From contig CAZPBY010000010.1 of assembly GCA_964584785.1 (NCBI GenBank), positions 62,001-126,000 on the forward strand: 64,000 bases of DNA. Reading direction: 5' to 3'. Positions within the stretch are counted from its first letter, which is position 1. Each line of letters opens with the position of its first letter. Positions 1 through 8,416 of this stretch are shown here, one piece after another. The translations under genes were made by a program, and so were the position numbers. This DNA is from JAHFTY01 sp964584785 (lineage in GTDB: Bacteria; Acidobacteriota; Terriglobia; 20CM-2-55-15). The notes beneath the pieces were generated by a model, which worked only from the letters and a program-made list of their open reading frames with translations, was not told the DNA's origin and made no database searches.

Positions 1-636
1 GACCTTCCGCGCGAGGTCCTCCATGTCCATTTTCAGATCACGATCCGTTTCGACCAACCGGAGCGCCCGGCGGCCCAGCCCCGTTGCGTGAGCGATCTTG
101 TTGAACGAGTGATGAGCCTCGGCTGTCAGATAGATTAACGGCAATGCCGGGAGGCCGCGGATTCCGTCGTCGCCATAATTGGGAAAGGCGCCTGTCAGCG
201 CCACGATGACCGCCGTGAGATTCGACTCGGCACCGCCGCTTGTGAAGTTCGCGAACGTACCGTCCGGTAAGCCGAATCTGCGCGCCACCCACGCGAGAGT
301 GTGCCGCTCAATCTCGTTGGCCGCCGGCGATGTTCGCCAGGCGGCGAGTTGAGGATTGTAGGCTGCGACAAGCGTATCGGCGATGATCGAAGCGTCCGTC
401 ACACTGGGGTTGAAGAGACCGAGGTAACGTGGATGAGTGACCTGCGTCTGCCAATTCTCCAGCATTCGCTGCACATCCGAAACCACGTCTTCCAACGGCA
501 GTGACTGGGAAAAATCGTAGTGTTCGGACAAGTGGCCACGAATTTCCGCCGGCGTAACGGAGTGTGCTATGGGCCCACCTGAAATGGTGGACTCGATGCT
601 CCTCGCGCAAGTCAGAAGGTCATCGATGCCTTTCAC
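1..636 (-). CDS. PLP-dependent group II decarboxylase (N-terminal part, runs off window)
   Basis: Only the first 212 codons are visible because the gene leaves the window at base 1. The GTG start at 636 is preceded by GGGGGAAGG about five bases upstream. Residues 68-78 read HPRYLGLFNPS, the N-terminal lid typical of group II amino acid decarboxylases (aromatic, glutamate, diaminobutyrate or cysteine sulfinate types). FTSGGAESN at 131-139 is the PLP phosphate-binding segment, and H175/H176 are placed for the His that stacks on the PLP ring. The catalytic Lys lies outside the window. The gene follows the metA-like gene by 18 bases and is the last visible gene of a nine-gene operon. In that context it probably decarboxylates an amino acid intermediate; the substrate cannot be read from this part. 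Confidence 0.85.
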   Translation of the reverse strand, partial: MKGIDDLLTCARSIESTISGGPIAHSVTPAEIRGHLSEHYDFSQSLPLEDVVSDVQRMLENWQTQVTHPRYLGLFNPSVTDASIIADTLVAAYNPQLAAWRTSPAANEIERHTLAWVARRFGLPDGTFANFTSGGAESNLTAVIVALTGAFPNYGDDGIRGLPALPLIYLTAEAHHSFNKIAHATGLGRRALRLVETDRDLKMDMEDLARKV

Positions 637-654
637 TGTACCTTCCCCCAACAG

Positions 655-1632
655 TTAATCGGCTGTGACCGGCAACAATTCGGACGTACGCTTCTCGATC
701 TTGCATTCACTCAAAAAGCCAAGCCAGTTGCGATAGATCCGCACAGCATCCGCACGCCAGGAATTGACGGCTTCTCCACCACCGGACAGCGGGAATTCCC
801 GGATGATTTCCTCCCTGCGATCCGAGAGAGCGCGCGCCTTCAACGCATTCCATATAGCTGTGGTGGGCTCATCGAGGTAGCCTTCCGGCGCCTGCGGATA
901 CGTGTCCCGCTCACCTCTCAAGAATCGCTTGATGTCACGGCGATATTCCAGCAGTAACGTTTCGGCCTCGTATTCCGGGTGTCCCTGAAAAAACACGAAC
1001 AGGCTCCTGCGTTGCCTGACGAAGGCATCAATGCCGGCCGACGAGCGCGAAAGAATTTGATAACCGCACGATTGAAGGGCCTCTTCGGGGAGGTCGTTCC
1101 AGCGGGAGTGCGGCATTCGCGTTTGAATTCCGGCGTTATCGTTCAAGCGGTGCCGCGTCACACAGCTGCCGTCGAAGATTCCAAATTTTTTCTCCGCAAA
1201 TTCGCTGCGTTGAATTCCGTCCGTGTACAGGACTGCCGCGTGTGACGCGAGGCACGACCAGATTGTCGACGCGGTATTCCGGTCGGCCCACTCGAGAAGG
1301 CGGGTCATGCTGTTCCAGTAGGGCTCGTCCGTCAGACATCGGGCTTGCGGTTCGGTTCCCGTGACAATGAGCCCATCAAGAGTGTCGGCAGGAGCGTCGG
1401 TTTGGGAGTGGTCACACAGGAAACTTCGGCCGAACTCTCCGCGCGGCACGCCGGGGAGAGAGTAGAGCCTGAGCCGGACGATCAGACCGTCGGAAGCATC
1501 CTCGAGCAGCGAACGGAACTGTCGCTCGGTCGCTTCCAGAGCGGAGTCGGGCATGTTGTTCACCAGCCCGATATCCAGGCAGTTGGAGTCGAATTGACGA
1601 TAAGCTTCGTCAAGCGTTCCTTGTCGGTTCAT
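655..1632 (-). CDS. Homoserine O-acyltransferase, MetA (HTS) family
   Basis: This 325-residue protein belongs to the MetA-type homoserine O-succinyl/acetyltransferase family, which activates homoserine for methionine synthesis. The catalytic triad is visible: Cys127 in the segment IWSCLASHAA, and His218 and Glu220 in GHPEYE, with the His-x-Glu spacing of E. coli MetA. The C-terminal segment with RIYRNWL also matches the family. The ATG at 1632 was chosen because it lies 11 bases after the upstream stop and starts at the conserved region; a longer in-frame opening to 2250 overlaps the previous gene and is rejected. It sits directly after an O-acylhomoserine sulfhydrylase gene, so the pair could make homocysteine or a gamma-substituted amino acid for the operon product. 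Acetyl versus succinyl specificity is not decided here. Confidence 0.85.
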   Translation of the reverse strand: MNRQGTLDEAYRQFDSNCLDIGLVNNMPDSALEATERQFRSLLEDASDGLIVRLRLYSLPGVPRGEFGRSFLCDHSQTDAPADTLDGLIVTGTEPQARCLTDEPYWNSMTRLLEWADRNTASTIWSCLASHAAVLYTDGIQRSEFAEKKFGIFDGSCVTRHRLNDNAGIQTRMPHSRWNDLPEEALQSCGYQILSRSSAGIDAFVRQRRSLFVFFQGHPEYEAETLLLEYRRDIKRFLRGERDTYPQAPEGYLDEPTTAIWNALKARALSDRREEIIREFPLSGGGEAVNSWRADAVRIYRNWLGFLSECKIEKRTSELLPVTAD

Positions 1633-1643
1633 ACAGATGAGCT

Positions 1644-2927
1644 TCAGAGTCCCTCCGTGGTGAGTGCCTGATCCAGGTCGGCGGCAATATCGTCGATGTG
1701 TTCGATGCCGATGCTCAGCCGAATCATCTCGGGGGTGACGCCGGCATGAACCTGTTCTTCGGGCGGCATCTGCCGGTGCGTCGTCGACGCGGGGTGGCAA
1801 GCCAACGATTTCGCGTCGCCGAGATTGACGAGCCGCTTGAAGAGCTTCAAGGCATCGTAGAACTTCTTTGCGGCTTCGAAACCGCCCTTGATTCCAAATG
1901 TCATTAGCGAACATCCATGTCCGCCGAGATACTTGCGGGCGAGTTCGTAATACGGCGAATCCGGAAAGCCCGCGTAGTTGACCCATTCGACCCGCGGATG
2001 CGAGCGGAGAAATTCGGCGACCCGGCGCCCGTTTTGCACGTGCCGCTCGACGCGCAGCGCCACGGTCTCGATCCCCTGCAGCAGCAGAAAGGCATTGAAC
2101 GGCGAAAGAACGGCCCCTGTCGTCCGCTGATAAACACTGCGGCAGCGCGCAATGCAGGCCGCCTTCCCGAAGTGATCGGTGTATACCATGCCGTGATAAG
2201 AAGCGTCCGGCCGGGAGAACATGGGAAAGCGATCGGCGTGATCTTTCCACGGAAAACGACCGCTATCCACGATGACTCCACCAAGACTCGTTCCATGCCC
2301 GCCAAGGAACTTCGTCAACGAATGAATCACGATGTCCGCACCGTATTCGATCGGCCTCAGCAGTATCGGACTGGGGACGGTGTTGTCCACGATCAGCGGG
2401 ACACCGTGGCGATGCGCTGCGTTCGCGAGCGCTTCGATGTCGCAGATGTTCCCGGCTGGATTACCGACGCTTTCGCAATAAACTGCTTTTGTCCTGTCGT
2501 CGATCAAACTCTCGACGTCACATGCCCGGTCGGATCTCGAGAACTTCACCTGAACACCCTGGCTTGGCAGCAGGTGGGCAAACAGGGTGTAGGTCGTGCC
2601 GTAGAGTTGAGGAACCGAGACGATATTGCTTCCCAGTTCAGTGACGTTCAGGACCGCATAATTCATCGCGGCCTGTCCGGAACCGACGCACAATGCTTCG
2701 ACACCACCCTCGAGAGCCGCGACGCGCCGTTCAAGCACTTCCGTGGTGGGATTACTGATGCGGCTATACCGGAATCCTTCGACTTCGAGATTGAATAACG
2801 CCGCGCCATGATCGGCGCTGTCGAAGGCATAAGCCACCGTTTGATAGATCGGTACCGCGACGGCTTTGGTCGCAGGGTCGCCGGCGTAACCGGCGTGAAT
2901 CGCTATAGTTTCTGGTTTCATGTCCAT
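1644..2927 (-). CDS. O-acetylhomoserine sulfhydrylase-like PLP enzyme (MetY family)
   Basis: This 427-residue protein is full length for the Cys/Met metabolism PLP family, MetY branch, which replaces the O-acyl group of O-acylhomoserine by sulfide or another nucleophile. Visible features are GSGQAAM (82-88, cofactor phosphate contact), the DNT motif at 181-183, and Lys206 in HSLTKFLGG, which forms the Schiff base with PLP. It lies 14 bases after the acyl-CoA synthetase gene and 11 bases before the MetA-like gene. Known relatives in specialised metabolism (for example Fub7 and CndF) use carbon nucleophiles, so in this operon the enzyme may build an unusual amino acid. Ordinary methionine synthesis is the simpler alternative. 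Confidence 0.88.
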   Translation of the reverse strand: MDMKPETIAIHAGYAGDPATKAVAVPIYQTVAYAFDSADHGAALFNLEVEGFRYSRISNPTTEVLERRVAALEGGVEALCVGSGQAAMNYAVLNVTELGSNIVSVPQLYGTTYTLFAHLLPSQGVQVKFSRSDRACDVESLIDDRTKAVYCESVGNPAGNICDIEALANAAHRHGVPLIVDNTVPSPILLRPIEYGADIVIHSLTKFLGGHGTSLGGVIVDSGRFPWKDHADRFPMFSRPDASYHGMVYTDHFGKAACIARCRSVYQRTTGAVLSPFNAFLLLQGIETVALRVERHVQNGRRVAEFLRSHPRVEWVNYAGFPDSPYYELARKYLGGHGCSLMTFGIKGGFEAAKKFYDALKLFKRLVNLGDAKSLACHPASTTHRQMPPEEQVHAGVTPEMIRLSIGIEHIDDIAADLDQALTTEGL

Positions 2928-2941
2928 GTTTCGGTCGACGC

Positions 2942-4747
2942 TCAGAACCGCATTCGACCGTCGCGAATGCGATCGTAAGCGGAGGGATCGAGAGGCCTGT
3001 AAGACTGCGCGTCGTAATCGTCGTAATAAAGACCGTCCGGAACGACGGCCGGATCGTAGCCTTCACTCATCAGGCCGCCCTTGGTGTGCTTGAATGTCGC
3101 GGTCAGGCCCATCTCGGAAAGAAACCGCAAAAACACCGGTCTGGCGTAGCCCGGAAGACGACCGGCAAGATAAGAACGCAGCGCCGCCAGGTCCGGATCG
3201 TCCTGTGTCACAAGCGCGGCCATCCCGGCCTTTCCTTCGGCGCCCGGGATGGCAACGCCGTAGACATTGGCGTCTTTGACGCCCGGAAAGGAACAGATCA
3301 CTTCCGCGACCTCGGTCGTGGAGACGTTTTCACCTTTCCAGCGGAAGGTGTCGCCAATGCGATCGACGAAGTAGAAGTACCCCTTCTCGTCCTTGCGCAT
3401 CAGGTCGCCCGTCCGAAACCACGAGTCACCCGCCTGAAAGACGTCTCGCAGGATCTTTTGCTCCGAAGCCTTCGCGTCGGTGTATCCCTCGAATTGCGCT
3501 GACGCGTTTGCGGGCCCGTCAAGAATCCGGCCGACGACTTCGCCGGGTTCGTTTGGTCCTGCCGCGATGTAATCGCCCTTTTCGTTCCGCATCAGCTCTT
3601 GTCTCTCCACGTTGAACTTCAAAAGGGCGGTAGGCTGACGATGCGCAAGATAAGGCGGAATGTGTCCGATCGACCCGGACCGGCCATCGATATTGAACAA
3701 AGAAATGTGGCCTTCGGTCGAAGCGTAAAACTCCAGAATCTGAGGGATCGCGAAGCGGCGCTTGAATTCGCTCCAAATGTCCGGACGGAGTCCATTGCCG
3801 CAGCACATCCGCAGACTGTGAGGACGTTTCACCTCCGGGTCCGGATCAGCGGTGACCAGGTAGCGGCACAGTTCTCCGATGTACTGGAATAAGGTGCAGT
3901 CCCAGTGTGCGATCTCGCTCCAGAACCGCCGCGCCGAGAATTTTTCGCTGATGACGACGGAACCGCCCGCCACGAGAACAGCGCCGGTTGCGACGACACC
4001 TCCGACGCTGTGATACATCGGCAGGCAGTTGTACATGCGATCGGTGGCCCGCGTGTCCATCATGCCGGCAAACCAATGGCTCCATCGCATCAAGCGGAAA
4101 TGGCTGACATTGGCCGCTTTGGGCAAACCCGTGGTGCCCGAAGTATAGATGCACAGCGCCCGGTCCCGAATCGTGACGCCGCGGTCTTCTTCGGGCAAGA
4201 GATCACCGTGAAATGCCTCGATCTCGCGATCGATCCTGCGACTTCCTTCGGCACCATCGCCGTGTCTCCAGATGGCGGGCTCGATCGTGAGGTGAGGCAG
4301 CGCGGCATCGAGATTAGCGGCCAGTTCGGAAGAGACGATAACGTGCCGGGCCTGAACCACGTCGATGGAGTGCGCCAGCGATGTGCCGGTCAGATTAGTG
4401 TTGAGCAGCGCTACCGTGACTCCAACAGCCGTGATCCCGATCCAGATGGCCGTGTATTCCGGCCGGTTCGGCATCAGGAGACATACCGTCTGGTCTTTGG
4501 ACAACCCGTGAGCGACGGCCCAGCGGCTGTAACGATTCGCACGTTCCGCCAGCGATCGATACGTCAGCGTTTCATTGTGGGACAGGAGCGCCGGCGCGTC
4601 GCCAAATCGTTGACCGAGTTCCTGGATAAGCACCGGAAAGGTTCGGTAAGGGTTTTGCGGTATTCGTGCCGTCAATTCGAGAGCCCGAAGCCAGGCCTTT
4701 GCCGAGGATCGATTCAAAGCCGGTGTGGGGGTTTGAGTTTCGCTCAT
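2942..4747 (-). CDS. Long-chain acyl-CoA synthetase, FATP-like
   Basis: This 601-residue adenylate-forming enzyme activates a fatty or other carboxylic acid with ATP to give an acyl-AMP and then an acyl thioester. The AMP-binding motif is YTSGTTGLPK at 201-210. The later motifs YASTEGH and RTGDL and the hinge region around FRWKGENVS are present. The overall sequence resembles the FATP/very-long-chain acyl-CoA synthetase branch. The start overlaps the stop of the SDR gene by four bases (ATGA), a sign of translational coupling. It is one of two adenylating enzymes in the operon, and the other is much shorter. The substrate is unknown. Confidence 0.88.
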   Translation of the reverse strand: MSETQTPTPALNRSSAKAWLRALELTARIPQNPYRTFPVLIQELGQRFGDAPALLSHNETLTYRSLAERANRYSRWAVAHGLSKDQTVCLLMPNRPEYTAIWIGITAVGVTVALLNTNLTGTSLAHSIDVVQARHVIVSSELAANLDAALPHLTIEPAIWRHGDGAEGSRRIDREIEAFHGDLLPEEDRGVTIRDRALCIYTSGTTGLPKAANVSHFRLMRWSHWFAGMMDTRATDRMYNCLPMYHSVGGVVATGAVLVAGGSVVISEKFSARRFWSEIAHWDCTLFQYIGELCRYLVTADPDPEVKRPHSLRMCCGNGLRPDIWSEFKRRFAIPQILEFYASTEGHISLFNIDGRSGSIGHIPPYLAHRQPTALLKFNVERQELMRNEKGDYIAAGPNEPGEVVGRILDGPANASAQFEGYTDAKASEQKILRDVFQAGDSWFRTGDLMRKDEKGYFYFVDRIGDTFRWKGENVSTTEVAEVICSFPGVKDANVYGVAIPGAEGKAGMAALVTQDDPDLAALRSYLAGRLPGYARPVFLRFLSEMGLTATFKHTKGGLMSEGYDPAVVPDGLYYDDYDAQSYRPLDPSAYDRIRDGRMRF

Positions 4748-5478
4748 GCCGTGTTCCCTGCATCCACGGTCATTACCGTTCCCGTAATACTTCTGGCTTT
4801 CTCACTGAGAAGAAACTCAACAGCATCCGCGACGTCGTCCACCCCCGGAAGGCGGCGCAGAGCGCTGCGTCGTGCGATTTGATCGCGACGCTCGCCGTCG
4901 AGTTTCTGCGTCATCTCGGTGTCGAGAAAGCCGGGCGCGACAGCGTTGACGTTCACTCCTTTTCGGCCGACTTCGCGCGCCAGCGATCGCGTGAATCCAA
5001 TCATCGATGCTTTGGTCGCCCCATAAACGGACAGGCCGCTGTATCCGGTAAATCCGATGATGGAAGCCACATTCACGATTCGACCCTGGCCGTCGGCCAT
5101 CATCGAGCGCACGACGTACTTCGTCAGGATGATCGGCGAGAGAGTGTTGACGCGGACGACCTGTTCGATTTGCGAGTTATGCATGATGGCCAGCGCCCCG
5201 TCGGAACTGACGGCGGCGTTGTTGACCAGACCATAAATCGCGCCGAGATCTCTGCGTAATGCGCGAACCAGAACGGGAATACCTTCGATGTTCGAAAGGT
5301 CAAACGGAATGAAGCGGCAGGAACCCGCCTGGCGGTTTTCCGCTGCGTGGATGACGTCAGTCAGTGGAGCGCTTTCGCTCCGTGCCACAGCTGCCACACG
5401 ATATCCCGCTTCGAGCAATTTTTCGACGATCGCGAGGCCAAGCCCGCGGCTCCCGCCGGTCACAATGACGTTACGCAC
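4744..5478 (-). CDS. SDR family oxidoreductase (3-oxoacyl-ACP reductase-like)
   Basis: This 244-residue classical short-chain dehydrogenase is of FabG type. It shows the nucleotide motif TGGSRGLG at 7-14, the NNAA motif, catalytic Ser in NVASIIGF, and the Tyr-x3-Lys pair in VYGATKAS. These features predict an NAD(P)H-dependent ketoreductase or dehydrogenase. The start overlaps the preceding AMP-ligase gene by eight bases, and its end overlaps the FATP-like gene by four. With an acyl carrier protein two genes upstream, a beta-keto-acyl-ACP or related carrier-bound substrate is plausible, but this is inference. Confidence 0.88.
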   Translation of the reverse strand: MRNVIVTGGSRGLGLAIVEKLLEAGYRVAAVARSESAPLTDVIHAAENRQAGSCRFIPFDLSNIEGIPVLVRALRRDLGAIYGLVNNAAVSSDGALAIMHNSQIEQVVRVNTLSPIILTKYVVRSMMADGQGRIVNVASIIGFTGYSGLSVYGATKASMIGFTRSLAREVGRKGVNVNAVAPGFLDTEMTQKLDGERRDQIARRSALRRLPGVDDVADAVEFLLSEKARSITGTVMTVDAGNTA

Positions 5479-6856
5479 CGTGACGCGACATCTTTCCGGT
5501 GGAAGCTACGTGCAGAGCCGGAACAAAGTGCAGGGCGGCCGGTACTTTGTGCCGCGGAAGACTCTTTCTGCAGAAATCGTGAATTGCGTTTCTCACTTCG
5601 GCATCCGCAACGCCCGTTTTCAGGACGATATCCGCGACGACGAGCGCCCCGGTTATGGGATTGTGGCGCGATCGGACCTTCGACATTCGGACTGCAGGAT
5701 GACGGTTGATCAACGTTTCGACTTCTTCCGGATGGACCTTGAGGCCGCCAACGTTGATCACACCGTTTCGGCGTCCGAGGAAGTAGTAGCGGTCGCCACG
5801 AAGTTCCACACTGTCGCCGGTTTCCACAAATCCGTCGGAGTCCTCGAATGGGATTGTTTCGCTTCCGAGATATCCGTGGGCCGATCGCGTCGAGCGAATC
5901 TGCAGGGAACCATCCTTCACGCGCAATTCGACGTCGCCGTGTTTCCCCAGGAAGTCCGAAGGAAAGCCCTCAAAGCCGTCGTTCACTTCGAAAGCAACCC
6001 CGGCCTCAGTCGATGCGAATGCGTGCCCCACAGTCGCCTGCGGGAAGACAGCCCGCAGCGCACTCAACACGGGCTGGTCCGCGATTTCGCCGGACAAACG
6101 AATGTAGCGAGGGGAAATCGCACTTGTGGACGCGCTCATCAATGCCCGCCGCCAGTGCGACGGAGTGCCGGTGAGGTGCGTTACGCCAAGCGTGCCCAGA
6201 CGAAACAGATGATCGCCCACGGCTTCGTCAGCGTTGGAGAACACGAAGGATCCGTGTCCCAGAAGGCCGCGCAGGAAAATCTGCAACCCGCCGTACCGGC
6301 GTATATCGTAAAACGTGCCCCACACCACATCATCGCTGTTGAGGTGACCGCTCTGGATCGGAGCCGTCAGACTCGCAAGGTCATGCCGCAGCATTTTGGG
6401 CACGTCCGCTGTCCCGGAAGTGAAGAGTACCCATTCGGTATCTGTCGGAATCGTGGAAGGCGGTTGGTACGGCGTGTCTAGTTCGCCGACTCGGACATGG
6501 AGGGCAACTTCCGCCGTTGCCGCTTCCGGGACATCTCTATCCGACACGACCGCCTCGACACCCGCCGTCCTGATGACGCAAGACAGGTGTTCGGAAGAAA
6601 GGTCCGGCGGACAGAGGACCATCCGGCGCGCCACACCATCCAACTCGACAATGGCGAGCGCAGCAGCGGGTTGCTGATCGGTCCGGATGAGAACGGATTT
6701 GCCGGCCAGTTCGCTCAGCCTGCCGCCGAAGCTGGAAGCTGTCGACAGATCGGCCAGGCCGATGGCCGTTGTAACGTCCCACAAGAACCTTTCCGGTTTT
6801 GCTGTGTCGAGACGATCCCGGAGCGATTTACCGCAGCTTGCTCTCTGCTCGTTCAT
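5471..6856 (-). CDS. AMP-dependent acyl ligase, possibly ACP-loading
   Basis: This 461-residue adenylate-forming enzyme is about 100 residues shorter than typical acyl-CoA synthetases, mostly because the N-terminal region is reduced. The core motif reads FTSGTADVPKM. The C-terminal subdomain contains ETGDSVELRGDRYYFLGR and INVGGLKVHPEEVE, which is diagnostic of the ANL superfamily, and GKMSR at the end carries the catalytic Lys. The ATG at 6856 lies 29 bases inside the end of the ACP gene. That close coupling to an ACP suggests it adenylates an acid and loads it on that carrier. Confidence 0.82.
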   Translation of the reverse strand: MNEQRASCGKSLRDRLDTAKPERFLWDVTTAIGLADLSTASSFGGRLSELAGKSVLIRTDQQPAAALAIVELDGVARRMVLCPPDLSSEHLSCVIRTAGVEAVVSDRDVPEAATAEVALHVRVGELDTPYQPPSTIPTDTEWVLFTSGTADVPKMLRHDLASLTAPIQSGHLNSDDVVWGTFYDIRRYGGLQIFLRGLLGHGSFVFSNADEAVGDHLFRLGTLGVTHLTGTPSHWRRALMSASTSAISPRYIRLSGEIADQPVLSALRAVFPQATVGHAFASTEAGVAFEVNDGFEGFPSDFLGKHGDVELRVKDGSLQIRSTRSAHGYLGSETIPFEDSDGFVETGDSVELRGDRYYFLGRRNGVINVGGLKVHPEEVETLINRHPAVRMSKVRSRHNPITGALVVADIVLKTGVADAEVRNAIHDFCRKSLPRHKVPAALHFVPALHVASTGKMSRHGA

Positions 6857-7082
6857 AAGACCTGATGAAATCGCCCAGAGTCACCGGATAAAAAACGTCA
6901 TCCGAATCTGTAAACGGATCCAGGTCCAGGGTTTCCTCCAGCCTGGCAACCAGAATGGCGATGGCTAAGGAGTCCAGGCCGGACTTCAGCATGACGAGGT
7001 CGTCGGTGAGCGGCGGAAGCGTCTTTTGTTCAGACTCGGCCAGTTGATGGATTTCCGACAGGATGGTTGATCGAATGGGCAT
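6828..7082 (-). CDS. Acyl carrier protein
   Basis: This 84-residue stand-alone carrier protein has Ser38 in GLDSLA, the site for the 4'-phosphopantetheine arm. The predicted four-helix layout and acidic composition around the site match the ACP fold. It is not in a fatty-acid synthesis context (no fabD, fabF or fabG primary set), so it is more likely a dedicated carrier for this operon. It starts 6 bases after the acyltransferase gene and overlaps the AMP-ligase gene by 29 bases, which supports a carrier/loading-enzyme partnership. Confidence 0.9.
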   Translation of the reverse strand: MPIRSTILSEIHQLAESEQKTLPPLTDDLVMLKSGLDSLAIAILVARLEETLDLDPFTDSDDVFYPVTLGDFIRSYERAESKLR

Positions 7083-7088
7083 AGTGTT

Positions 7089-7538
7089 CTACTCGTTCAG
7101 TGGTGCGGTGCATCGCACACCGTAGTAAGTGGTCTGGACATTGTTCTCGACGACGCGGGCAGGATTGCCGGCAACAAGCGACCCTGGCGGAACGTTACGC
7201 GCTACCAGAGTCGCAGCCGCCACGATGCAATGGTCTCCGATGGTGACGCCCGGCAGGATAATCGCGCCGGTACCGATGAAACAGTAGTCGCCGATCCGGA
7301 CATCACGGTGCAGTTTGTTCACATAGTCGTGTGAAAGCACCGTTGCCCCAAAAGTAATGACCGAGAACTTACCAATGTGGACACCACGCGGGTTCGTGCG
7401 ATCGACATTGGCGCTGAAAGAGACGACGCTTCCTTCGCCGATGTTCATTTTCCAGACATGCACGAGATATAACCGGTGGAACGTCTGGATGATGTCGCGC
7501 AGTTTATCGCGAAGTTTGGTCGCTAATGGCACCGGCAT
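7089..7538 (-). CDS. Hexapeptide-repeat (left-handed beta-helix) acyltransferase
   Basis: This 149-residue protein shows the imperfect hexapeptide pattern of LbH acyltransferases through its length (for example IGDYCFIGTGAIILPGVTIGDH) and a typical SHDY active-site His near residue 70. Family members such as maltose/galactoside and serine O-acetyltransferases move acetyl groups from acetyl-CoA to a hydroxyl or amine. The end with GNPARVV is characteristic. It lies nine bases after the di-iron enzyme gene. A role acylating an intermediate or product of the operon is the natural guess; the acceptor is unknown. Confidence 0.82.
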   Translation of the reverse strand: MPVPLATKLRDKLRDIIQTFHRLYLVHVWKMNIGEGSVVSFSANVDRTNPRGVHIGKFSVITFGATVLSHDYVNKLHRDVRIGDYCFIGTGAIILPGVTIGDHCIVAAATLVARNVPPGSLVAGNPARVVENNVQTTYYGVRCTAPLNE

Positions 7539-7547
7539 AAGTCTCGC

Positions 7548-8213
7548 TCAGCAGGAAACGACCCGGTCGATAAGTGTGCGCAGCAGATCGGCACCTTCGT
7601 ACAGCGTTTGAGCGGAAGGATGTTCATCGCAGAACAACACTTCGGCGGCGTAGGTGCGAAGTAGTCCTTGAGTGTGCGCTATGTCCACCACGCCGTGCAC
7701 GTCGGTGTACTCCAGTTCATTAGAACCCTGACGAACCGCCAGATCGGCGAGATAAGGCATGAACTTTGCGATGAAGCCTTCAAAGAAACCCATCATGACG
7801 ACGATCTGTAGCGTCGACAGGCGGGCGACGAAAGTGCGGACATGTTGAAGCTCTTTCTCGACGGAGATACGGTCGCTGTCCGTCGACAGGGCTCGTGCCG
7901 CAGTCGCGAATCGCCGCAACATTCCAGGATGATTGTCCTGGACCTCTTCGCGAAGATTGCTTTCGACAATGGTTCGCGCTTCCGCGGACCGCAGGGAAAG
8001 ATACGTCGCGGTCATCCAGTAGATGAAGTTTCCTTCCAGAACCGAGGTATACCGCGCGATGATGCCGCGCCGCTCATCGGCCGACAACGTGTTGGGGTCG
8101 GGCAAGGTGCGCAGCACCTCGTCGACCGCGCGGTTGATATAGCATTCGATAGTGGTTACCAGTGGCCCATGAACAGGCAGGTCGAGAGCCAGCGTGGATC
8201 TGTTGTCGGACAT
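7548..8213 (-). CDS. Haem-oxygenase-like di-iron oxidase/oxygenase (HDO/CADD-like)
   Basis: This 221-residue all-helical protein is the first gene of the operon. Candidate metal ligands are Glu60, a Glu among 84/89/90, His95, Glu145, and His163-x3-Asp167-x2-His170. The last triad has exactly the spacing of CADD and SznF, and the order matches the haem-oxygenase-like di-iron family. Known members oxidise unactivated C-H, C-C or N-H bonds (UndA makes terminal alkenes, BesC fragments chlorolysine, SznF oxidises nitrogen). It probably provides the key oxidative step of the pathway. TenA/PqqC relatives lacking iron are the main alternative, but the complete ligand set argues against them. Confidence 0.78.
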   Translation of the reverse strand: MSDNRSTLALDLPVHGPLVTTIECYINRAVDEVLRTLPDPNTLSADERRGIIARYTSVLEGNFIYWMTATYLSLRSAEARTIVESNLREEVQDNHPGMLRRFATAARALSTDSDRISVEKELQHVRTFVARLSTLQIVVMMGFFEGFIAKFMPYLADLAVRQGSNELEYTDVHGVVDIAHTQGLLRTYAAEVLFCDEHPSAQTLYEGADLLRTLIDRVVSC

Positions 8214-8278
8214 CCTGTCCGTACCTCCGTTTCAAGCGGTCAAGCTACCGCCATTCCAGTCCCCTCACTGGCGAGATG

Positions 8279-8329
8279 TAGTCTCTATACAGTGGTTTTT
8301 TTGTCAACTGTACTTTTAAGCCATATTCA
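8279..8329. promoter_or_regulatory. Divergent promoter region with inverted repeat
   Basis: This lies in the 203-base space between the biosynthetic operon (minus) and the esterase gene (plus). On the plus strand TTGTCA (8301-8306) and TATTCA (8324-8329) are 17 bases apart. On the minus strand TTGACA is read at 8307-8302, but no good -10 follows it. TACAGT (8288-8293) and ACTGTA (8307-8312) form an inverted repeat over the same bases and could be an operator. This is a motif match only. Confidence 0.35.
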
Positions 8330-8416
8330 ACAACCAATTACAGCCCCGCTGCTTCGAGACCTCAACGTACAAAGAATTCTGGTTCTTGTGGGAAATCCTG
8401 GGTTAAGTTTGTCGCC

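Noticed and set aside
1632..2250. Upstream extension of the MetA-like frame to 2250
   Set aside because: The extra 206 codons overlap the MetY gene and are low-complexity Arg/Ser sequence; family length and start context favour 1632.
5288..6481. 397-codon open frame on the plus strand
   Set aside because: It is antisense to the SDR and AMP-ligase genes; no motif.
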